Shown: in pieces, positions 58,665-64,000 of the stretch
Layout: each line of letters starts with the position of its first letter
Numbering within the stretch: position 1 is the first letter of the stretch
NCBI GenBank assembly: GCA_018399015.1
Contig: CP073761.1
Span: 372,001-436,000, forward strand
Length of the DNA: 64,000 nt
From: Cyanobium sp. M30B3
Lineage (GTDB): Bacteria; Cyanobacteriota; Cyanobacteriia; PCC-6307; Cyanobiaceae
Direction: 5' to 3'
Made by a program: the position numbers and the translations under genes
The notes under the pieces: generated by a model
Told to the model about the DNA's origin: nothing
What the model saw: only the letters and a program-made list of their open reading frames with translations
The model's database searches: none

Positions 58665-58871
58665 CTATGCGACTGGTTGGATGTTCACCATCGCACGCAG
58701 GATCAGCACCAGGCTGAGCAGCCCGCTCACGGCGGCGCCGATCAGGGCCACGGCGGTGACGGGATTGCGGGCCCGGGCCGCCAGCGGCTCCAGCACCGAA
58801 TTGGCCACCCCCAGGCCAAAGGCGATCAGGTAGCGCGGATAGCGCGTCACATTGAGGAAGAAGTCCTTCAT
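58665..58871 (-). CDS. DUF751 small membrane protein
   Basis: A 68-residue cyanobacterial/plastid (Ycf33-like) protein with two hydrophobic segments: [18 protein letters not shown] and [24 protein letters not shown]. The opening [15 protein letters not shown] is typical for the family. Function unknown; co-transcribed with rbfA (2-base gap) in a conserved arrangement. ATG 58871. Confidence 0.88.
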   Translation of the reverse strand: MKDFFLNVTRYPRYLIAFGLGVANSVLEPLAARARNPVTAVALIGAAVSGLLSLVLILRAMVNIQPVA

Positions 58872-58934
58872 GGCCCCCGGGGCAGCCCATCAGTGCTGCT
58901 GGCTACTCTGCCGCCTGGCCTTGAGTCCCGGCGC

Positions 58935-59660
58935 ATGCAGCTCCACCAGTTCCGCCACTCGGCCTTCTGTGAGAAGGTGCGCCTTGTGCTGGCCGCCAAG
59001 GGCCTCGACTACAGCGTGGTGGAGGTCACCCCGGGGGTGGGCCAGCTCGAATTGTTCCGGATGTCCGGCCAGCGCCAGGTGCCCGTGCTGGTGGACGGTC
59101 CCGACGTGATCGCCGATTCCACGGCCATCGCCCTGCATCTGGAACGCCGCCATCCCCTGCCGGCCCTGCTGCCGGCCGATCCCCAGCTGCGCGCCCGGGT
59201 GCTGTTGCTCGAGGACTGGGCCGACACCGCCCTGGCCTCCGGATGCCGCCTGGCTCTGCTGCAGGCTGCAGCAGGGGATCCGGTGCTGCGCACGGCGCTG
59301 CTGCCGGAAGCCACGCCAGCACCCCTGCGCCAACTGGTGGGCGGGCTGCCGGCCGGGCTGCTGGGCGGGGTGGGTGACACCCTCGGCGGGGTGCTCACCG
59401 GCGATGCCTCCCGCCAGCTGCAGCGCAACCTCGAACAGCTGGCCGTACTCTGCGCCGCCCAGCCCTACCTGGTGGGTGACCAGCTCTCCCTGGCCGACCT
59501 GGCTGTGGCCGCCCAGCTCTCGCTGCTCCGCTTTCCGGCCAGTTGCGGTGCTCCCCTGGCCGGCCGCGGTGCCCCGGGGATTGCCGACAACCCGTTGCTG
59601 GCTCCCCTGTTCAGCTGGCGCGACCAACTGGTGGCGGCACGCGCTCCAGCCTCAGCCTGA
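58935..59660 (+). CDS. Glutathione S-transferase family protein
   Basis: A GST of 241 residues from ATG 58935. The thioredoxin-like N-terminal domain reads LHQFRHSAFCEKVRLVLAAKGLDYSVVEV, with RHSAFCEKVR as the active-site segment (Ser/Cys), followed by QVPVLVDG (cis-Pro) and ADSTAIALHLERR (glutathione gamma-glutamyl contact). The helical domain includes PYLVGDQLSLADLAVAAQL. Likely stress or metabolic role, substrate unknown. Its end overlaps the convergent DUF6816 gene by 50 bases. Confidence 0.92.
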   Translation: MQLHQFRHSAFCEKVRLVLAAKGLDYSVVEVTPGVGQLELFRMSGQRQVPVLVDGPDVIADSTAIALHLERRHPLPALLPADPQLRARVLLLEDWADTALASGCRLALLQAAAGDPVLRTALLPEATPAPLRQLVGGLPAGLLGGVGDTLGGVLTGDASRQLQRNLEQLAVLCAAQPYLVGDQLSLADLAVAAQLSLLRFPASCGAPLAGRGAPGIADNPLLAPLFSWRDQLVAARAPASA

Positions 59661-60309
59661 GGTGGTCGCTGCGCAGCGCCGCCGCCCCCAGTCCCCCTGC
59701 GGGGGACCCGTAGGTGGCCTGCCATTGCTCCGCCTGGATCGACCCATCCGGCAACCGATGGAAGCGGGTCAGGGTCTCCACCCGGCTCACCGCCGGCTCA
59801 CCGGCGCCGTGGAGCACCTGCAGGGCGAGCTCATCCACCAGCAGATCACCAGCGGCCGGCTGCTCCCGCCGGCGCCCCACCACCGTGGAGTCCAGCGCCA
59901 GCCGCTGGCCGTCGCTCCGGCGCAGATGGGCGACCTGGCGGTTGGGGTTGGCGGGATCATTGGCCACCGCGGCCAGCTGCTCCCCCAGCAGCGCCCGGCC
60001 CACCGCCGCGGCGTTGAAGCTGCGGTCCCCCACCACCCCCTCGGCTGAGGGGATGAAGCGCACCGGGTAGCTGAGGCCGTCGCTGCTGCTTACCTGCCAG
60101 TCGCCCAGGAACCAGTCCGGGTACACCAGATCACGGCGGCCAGGCCGCTGCAGCGGGGCCGGCAGCCGCCACTGCGGCCACTGGAGGATCCTGCCGGCGA
60201 GCGGCCCCTCGGCCGCCAGGGCCCCAGCGGCGCCCTCCGGCAGCCAGAGCAGCAGGACGAGGGCCAGGGCCATGCCCGCCAGGATGGTGCGCAGCTGTCG
60301 GCCGGCCAT
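59611..60309 (-). CDS. DUF6816-type secreted protein
   Basis: A 232-residue cyanobacterial protein with an N-terminal signal sequence (LRTILAGMALALVLLLWLPEGAAGALA, cut around residue 33). The mature part has YPDWFLGDWQVSSSDGLSYPVRFIPSAEGVVGDRSFN and VETLTRFHRLPDGSIQAEQWQATYG, a pattern seen in lipocalin-like, thylakoid-lumen proteins of plants and cyanobacteria. Function unknown. Its ATG (60307-60309 on the minus strand) shares the bases CATG with the start of the divergent CRR7 gene. Confidence 0.75.
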   Translation of the reverse strand: MAGRQLRTILAGMALALVLLLWLPEGAAGALAAEGPLAGRILQWPQWRLPAPLQRPGRRDLVYPDWFLGDWQVSSSDGLSYPVRFIPSAEGVVGDRSFNAAAVGRALLGEQLAAVANDPANPNRQVAHLRRSDGQRLALDSTVVGRRREQPAAGDLLVDELALQVLHGAGEPAVSRVETLTRFHRLPDGSIQAEQWQATYGSPAGGLGAAALRSDHLRLRLERVPPPVGRAS

Positions 60310-60574
60310 GTCTGATCCCCTGATCCGGGAGCTCGATCATTACGTGGTGCTGGAGCCAGGGGGCGGCGAGCGCATCCTCAGCGCTGCCGAAACCCTGCAG
60401 TGGCTCGAGCGGCAGCTGGCCACGATGGCCGCGCCGCCGTCCGATCTGCAGGATCTGCCCGAGACGCGGCTCCAGGCCGAGCGCCTGCTGGACACCGCCT
60501 GTGAACTGGAACTGGAGCCGGGCCGCAGCGTGCAGTGGTTCGCCGTTCGCCTGGAACCCCCCGGCTCTAGTTGA
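60308..60574 (+). CDS. Chlororespiratory reduction protein 7 homologue
   Basis: An 88-residue protein with the CRR7 family pattern: DPLIRELDHYVVLEPG, SAAETLQWLERQL, LDTACELELEPGRSVQWFAVRLE. In Arabidopsis CRR7 is required for assembly of the NDH hydrophilic subcomplex, so a similar role for NDH-1 is inferred. Start ATG 60308 overlaps the opposite-strand ATG at 60309. Its stop overlaps the aroK stop by 8 bases, so the gene is squeezed between two minus-strand genes. Confidence 0.82.
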   Translation: MSDPLIRELDHYVVLEPGGGERILSAAETLQWLERQLATMAAPPSDLQDLPETRLQAERLLDTACELELEPGRSVQWFAVRLEPPGSS

Positions 60575-61193
60575 GGCTCGGGGTGATCCGGCCGTCCTGG
60601 TCCGTCAGCAGGGCGGGATGCTGCGGTGCTTCCGGACGCGCGCGCAGGATCCCCGGCAGGGCCTCCAGCACCAGCAGGGCCACCTGGGGCGGCTGCTCCT
60701 GCCGCTGGCGCACGTGCAGATCGGCCTGGGCATACAGCGGCTGGCGCTCGGCCAGCAGCTGCCGCAGCCGGCTGTCGGGGTCGTCCGCCTGCAGCAACGG
60801 CCTGGGGGTGGGGTCGCTGCCCAGCCGCGCCAGCAGCTGCTCGGCCGGGGCATCCAGCCACACCACCACCCCCTGGCGCATGTGGCCCCAGTTCTCCGGC
60901 CGGGTCACCACCCCGCCGCCGGTGGCCACCACCAGCGAATGCCAGCCGCTGATCTGCCCCAGCACGGCCGTCTCCAGCTGGCGGAACGCCGCTTCGCCCT
61001 CGCTGGCGAAGATCTCGGGGATCGGGCGTCCCGCCGCCCCCTCCAGCACCGTGTCGGCATCCACGAAGCGGTAGCCCAGGGCATCGGCCAGGGGGCGGCC
61101 CACGGCGCTCTTGCCAGCCCCCATCATCCCCACCAGGTAGAGGTTGAGGCCCTGCAGGCGCTGGGCCAGCTCCTGGTGGGTGGGTGGGGCCAT
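60567..61193 (-). CDS. aroK: Shikimate kinase
   Basis: Phosphorylates shikimate in aromatic amino-acid synthesis. P-loop GMMGAGKSAVGR at residues 22-33, DADTVLEG (shikimate-binding aspartate), FRQLETAVL (arginine), and VVATGGGVVTRPENW (GGG motif) are present. The lid is RPLLQADDPDSRLRQLLAERQPLY. 208 residues from ATG 61193 with the usual cyanobacterial N-terminal helix. Confidence 0.96.
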   Translation of the reverse strand: MAPPTHQELAQRLQGLNLYLVGMMGAGKSAVGRPLADALGYRFVDADTVLEGAAGRPIPEIFASEGEAAFRQLETAVLGQISGWHSLVVATGGGVVTRPENWGHMRQGVVVWLDAPAEQLLARLGSDPTPRPLLQADDPDSRLRQLLAERQPLYAQADLHVRQRQEQPPQVALLVLEALPGILRARPEAPQHPALLTDQDGRITPSLN

Positions 61194-61253
61194 GGCGGCG
61201 CCGGCGGCTGAACGGCACCCGTTTCTAGGATGGAGGTCCTGTGGATTCGGGCG

Positions 61254-62264
61254 ATGACGGCCAGTGCCACTTCCCGCCCAGCTCCGCCGCCTGCATCACG
61301 GCTGCCCGCCCCGCCGCTGACGACTCCGGCCCACGGCGCCGGACGCCCCTGCGTGATCACCCGCCGGGCCCGTTTCAGTGCCAGCCATCGCTACTGGCTG
61401 CCCGAGCTCAGCGCCGCCGAGAACGAGGCCCGTTTCGGCCCCTGCACCCTGGCCCCCGGCCATGGCCACAACTACGAGCTGATCGTGGCCATGGGCGGAC
61501 CTCTCGACGGCGACGGCATGGTGCTCAACCTCTCCGAGGTGAAACACGCCATTCGCGCCGAGGTGACCGGCCAGCTCGACTTCCGCCACCTCAACGACGT
61601 GTGGCCGGAGTTCGATCTGGCCAGGCCCGAGGGCAGCTTGCCCAGCACCGAGGCCCTCTGCCGGGCGATCTGGACCCGGCTGGCCGGGCACCTGCCGCTG
61701 GTGGGCCTGCGTCTCTACGAGCAGGACAACCTCTGGGTGGATCTGCTGCCCTCACCGGCTTCCCGTCTCGATTCCTCTGCCTCCACCGCCGTTCCCATGG
61801 AAGCCTTCCTCTCGATCCGCACCCACTTCGCCGCCGCCCACCGGCTGGCCCGGCCCGAGCTCAGCCAGGCGGAGAATGAGGCTATCTACGGCAAGTGCGC
61901 CCGTCCCCACGGCCACGGCCACAACTATCTGCTCGATGTCACCGTGCGCGGACACATCGAGCCACGCACCGGCATGGTGTGTGATCTGGCGGCCCTGCAG
62001 CGCCTGGTCGACGACCTGGTGGTGGAGCCCTTCGACCACACCTTCCTCAACAAGGACGTGGAGCACTTCGCCAGCACGGTGCCCACCGCCGAGAACATCG
62101 CCCTGCACATCGCCGACCTGCTCACCGGGCCGATCGCCGCCATCGGCGCCCGCCTGCACAAGGTGCGCCTGCAGGAAAGCCCCAACAACGCCGCCGAGGT
62201 GTTTGCCGAAACTCCCCAGCTGGAGATGGCGCCCGCAGCCCTCGAGGCCCTCGTCGCTGGCTGA
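61254..62264 (+). CDS. Tandem QueD/6-pyruvoyltetrahydropterin synthase-like protein
   Basis: Two T-fold PTPS domains in one 336-residue chain. Domain 1 (about 36-165): RARFSASHRYW with H45, FGPCTLAPGHGHNYEL with C64 and H70/H72. Domain 2 (about 184-320): THFAAAHRL with H196, YGKCARPHGHGHNYLL with C215 and H221/H223, and a C-terminal LHKVRLQESPNNAAEV with the substrate-binding Glu. Both keep the zinc histidines and catalytic cysteine. Either 7-deazaguanine (queuosine) or pterin chemistry is possible. The first 30 residues are Ala/Pro-rich. Confidence 0.88.
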   Translation: MTASATSRPAPPPASRLPAPPLTTPAHGAGRPCVITRRARFSASHRYWLPELSAAENEARFGPCTLAPGHGHNYELIVAMGGPLDGDGMVLNLSEVKHAIRAEVTGQLDFRHLNDVWPEFDLARPEGSLPSTEALCRAIWTRLAGHLPLVGLRLYEQDNLWVDLLPSPASRLDSSASTAVPMEAFLSIRTHFAAAHRLARPELSQAENEAIYGKCARPHGHGHNYLLDVTVRGHIEPRTGMVCDLAALQRLVDDLVVEPFDHTFLNKDVEHFASTVPTAENIALHIADLLTGPIAAIGARLHKVRLQESPNNAAEVFAETPQLEMAPAALEALVAG

Positions 62265-62283
62265 GGGCAGCAGGCTGCGGCTG

Positions 62284-62925
62284 GTGCTGGCCGTGAGCCT
62301 CGACGGCCGGCTCGCTCCCCCGGACGGCGGGGCCGCCCAGCTCGGCGGCCCAGGTGATCGCCGGGTGCTGGAGGAGGCCCTGGCCTGGGCCGATGGCGCC
62401 CTGGTGGGGGCGGAGACCCTGCGCCGCCACGGCAGCACCTGCCTGATTCATCATCCCGATCTGCTGGCCCAGCGCCGCCGCCAGGGCCGCGGGGCCCAAC
62501 CCCATGCCCTGGTGCTCAGCCGCACGGGGGTGCTGCCTGCCGGTGTGCCCTTCTGGCAGCAGCCCCTGCAGCGCTGGTGGCTGCGGCCGCGCCAGGCCGG
62601 CAGCAGCCCCACTGCCGCCCCCTTTGATCGCCAGCTGCCCTTCGACAGCTTGCTGGAGTTGCGTCAGCAGCTGGCGGGCCTGGGCCTGAGCCGGTTGGTG
62701 CTGCTCGGCGGTGCCGACCTGGCCAGCCAGTGGCTGGCCGCCGGCCTGGTGGACGAGCTCCAGCTCACCCTCTGTCCGCTGCTGTTGGGCGGAGCCCACA
62801 GCTGGTGCGCCGCCGATCCGGGGTTGGGCCTGGATCGCTGGCGCTGGCGCCTGCTGGAGCAGCGGCCCCTGGAGGGCGATGAGCTGTTGCTGCGCTACGG
62901 CCGTGAGGAACCCCCGGCCCGCTGA
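62284..62925 (+). CDS. RibD C-terminal domain reductase
   Basis: A dihydrofolate-reductase-fold, NADPH-dependent reductase of at least 213 residues. LAVSLDGRLAPPDG opens the fold, LVGAETLRRHGS binds phosphate, LVLLGGADLASQWLAAGLVDELQLTLCPLLLGG is the family's C-terminal block. No deaminase domain precedes it, so it resembles stand-alone 5-amino-6-ribosylamino-uracil-phosphate reductases. The family's first strand (RLRLVL) starts upstream of the only GTG (62284), so initiation may be at a CTG near 62275; it overlaps the next gene's end by 31 bases. Confidence 0.82.
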   Translation: MLAVSLDGRLAPPDGGAAQLGGPGDRRVLEEALAWADGALVGAETLRRHGSTCLIHHPDLLAQRRRQGRGAQPHALVLSRTGVLPAGVPFWQQPLQRWWLRPRQAGSSPTAAPFDRQLPFDSLLELRQQLAGLGLSRLVLLGGADLASQWLAAGLVDELQLTLCPLLLGGAHSWCAADPGLGLDRWRWRLLEQRPLEGDELLLRYGREEPPAR

Positions 62926-63314
62926 GTGAGGTCCCGCAGCGAGAGTCCGTCGAGGCTGCTGGCCGGCAGTCCCAGCTGGCGGGCCACGCAGCGCTTCACG
63001 ATCTGCTCCCCCTCAGGCCCCAGTTCCCGCTGCAGCAGTTCCTTCAGAACGGCGAGCCCCTTGCCCCTGGCATCGGTCTCCTGCACCAGGCAGCGGCTGG
63101 TGGGGGCGGCCAGCTGGCGGCAGGGTCGCTCCAGCTGGCTGGCAAGTCCTGGCTGCTTGCCGGCCAGGCCCTCCACGCAGGCCTGGGTGAGGCGGTCCTC
63201 CAGCTGGGGGCGCATCAGGTTCAGCACGGGTCGCCAGAAGCCGGCCTGGGCTGCGGCGGGCCAGAGCAGGCCCAGGAGCAGCAGGGTGGCGGGATGGAAT
63301 CGGGGAGACGTCAC
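62895..63314 (-). CDS. Secreted protein of unknown function
   Basis: A 139-residue protein from GTG 63314. A signal peptide is clear: LLLLGLLWPAAAQA before G25. The mature part is helical with five cysteines (ACVEGLA, RPCRQLA, SRCLVQE, KRCVARQLG among them), the type of spacing that allows disulfide bonds. No family is recognised. It overlaps the convergent RibD-C gene and is divergent from the acyltransferase. Confidence 0.7.
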   Translation of the reverse strand: MTSPRFHPATLLLLGLLWPAAAQAGFWRPVLNLMRPQLEDRLTQACVEGLAGKQPGLASQLERPCRQLAAPTSRCLVQETDARGKGLAVLKELLQRELGPEGEQIVKRCVARQLGLPASSLDGLSLRDLTQRAGGSSRP

Positions 63315-63361
63315 GTCCTGGATGCACGCTGGTTAGTTTTGCGGTCACTGCTGCCGCAGCC

Positions 63362-64000
63362 ATGGCTGAGCTGCAAGCGTCCTGGTGCCGGTCGCTGGCG
63401 GACATTTCCGAGTCTGCCTGGGATCAGCTGCTCCCTGATGCGGCATCTCCGTTCTATCGCTGGCGCTGGCTGCGGCAGCTGGAGGCCAGCGGCAGCATCG
63501 TGCCCCGCCAGGGCTGGCAGGACTGCCACCTCACCCTCCGGCGCGGCGATCAGCTGATTGCCGTGGCTCCGCTCTACCTCAAGGGCCACAGCTACGGCGA
63601 ATTCGTGTTTGACCAGAGCTTCGCCCAGCTGGCCGGCCAACTTGGGCTGCGCTACTACCCCAAGCTGGTGGGCATGAGCCCGGTGAGTCCGGTGCAGGGC
63701 TACCGCTTCCTGATCGCCCCCGCTGAGGATGCCGCCGCGCTCACTGCCCTGTTGCTGGAGCTGATCGACCGGTTCTGCCGGGAGCACCGCATCCTCAGCT
63801 GCAATTTTCTCTACGTGGATCCCGACTGGCAGCCCCTGGCCGAGGCGGCCGGTTGCGCCGCCTGGGTGAACCAGCAGAGCCAGTGGAGCAACCCCGGCCA
63901 CGCCGATTTCAACGACTATCTGGCCAGCTTCAACGCCAACCAGCGCCGCAACATCAAGCGCGAGCGCAGGGCGGTGGCCGCCGCCGGCCTGGCGGTGCAG
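63362..64000 (+). CDS. FemAB-like GNAT acyltransferase, C-terminus beyond window
   Basis: The first 213 residues of a protein of the PF04339-type (FemAB-like, former DUF482) family. Recognisable parts are SPFYRWRWLRQLEASGS, DQLIAVAPLYLKGHSYGEFVFDQSFAQLA, YYPKLVGMSPVSPVQGYRFLI and SFNANQRRNIKRERRAV near the window edge. Members are thought to transfer acyl or aminoacyl groups in cell-envelope metabolism, but no reaction is firmly established. ATG 63362; the product normally has about 380-400 residues, so nearly half is missing. Confidence 0.88.
   Translation, partial: MAELQASWCRSLADISESAWDQLLPDAASPFYRWRWLRQLEASGSIVPRQGWQDCHLTLRRGDQLIAVAPLYLKGHSYGEFVFDQSFAQLAGQLGLRYYPKLVGMSPVSPVQGYRFLIAPAEDAAALTALLLELIDRFCREHRILSCNFLYVDPDWQPLAEAAGCAAWVNQQSQWSNPGHADFNDYLASFNANQRRNIKRERRAVAAAGLAVQ

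Overview
The window is high-GC chromosomal DNA from a unicellular cyanobacterium, most likely of the Cyanobium / marine-type Synechococcus (alpha-cyanobacterial) group. The evidence is a photosystem II D2 gene, Ycf3, Ycf34, both RpaA and RpaB, many subunits of the photosynthetic NDH-1 complex including the cyanobacterial/plastid-specific NdhM and NdhO, a CRR7 homologue, the plant-type poly-cis carotenoid enzymes, RbcR and several cyanobacteria-only families (DUF3172, DUF3352, UPF0367, DUF751, DUF6816). The taxon is inferred from gene content and protein resemblance; no search could be run. Coding density is very high, genes commonly overlap by 1-50 bases, and there is no prophage, insertion sequence, CRISPR array or rRNA operon.

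Layout. 1-2.9 kb: truncated cytochrome P450, SUI1/YciH factor, a methyltransferase relic, trpB. 2.9-7.4 kb: minus-strand group rhodanese - hrcA - Anbu-type protease, then a frameshifted DUF3352 gene and sixA-like phosphatase. 7.4-13.1 kb: gltA, ndhA-ndhI-ndhG-ndhE, NAD kinase, CYTH protein. 13.1-16.9 kb: small ORF, LuxR-type regulator, metF-like gene, NDP-sugar pyrophosphorylase, scpA. 17.0-21.9 kb: lapA-like fragment with a long palindrome, ndhD, ndhF, NnrU/Z-ISO-like gene. 21.9-27.9 kb: rbcR, DUF3172-ndhM, pds-crtB, hydrolase, RNA-binding protein. 28.0-31.6 kb: CCA-adding enzyme, ycf34, tsaB, YdcF protein, plsC. 31.5-35.7 kb: fabD, fabH, plsX and rpaB. 35.7-42.9 kb: radA, toxin-antitoxin relic, ycf3, copper ATPase, tmk, holB, rpaA. 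43.2-48.5 kb: tRNA-Asn, ABC ATPase, UPF0367, psbD, dioxygenase, porin with a structured leader. 48.5-54.5 kb: DnaJ-domain protein, ndhO, epimerase, TPR protein, IscA-type protein, crtQ, START-like protein, lipoprotein. 54.5-64 kb: hemD, glycosyltransferase-TPR, GH3 enzyme, rbfA, DUF751, GST, DUF6816, CRR7, aroK, tandem QueD-like protein, RibD-C reductase, a secreted protein and a truncated FemAB-like acyltransferase.

How it fits together. Three themes stand out: cyclic electron flow (ndhA, I, G, E, D, F, M, O plus CRR7), the phytoene-to-lycopene route (crtB, pds, a Z-ISO candidate, crtQ), and redox/light control (RpaA, RpaB, RbcR, a PedR-like LuxR protein) with a photosystem subunit and assembly factor (psbD, ycf3). 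A lipid block (plsX-fabH-fabD-plsC) sits directly downstream of rpaB. I see no obvious undescribed multi-gene system. The most interesting points are small: internally deleted gene relics, a homopolymer frameshift, a palindrome exactly at a gene break, a G-quadruplex/hairpin spacer between ndhF and ndhD, shared divergent start codons, a strong-SD mini-ORF before the porin, and unknown genes tightly coupled to NDH-1 genes.
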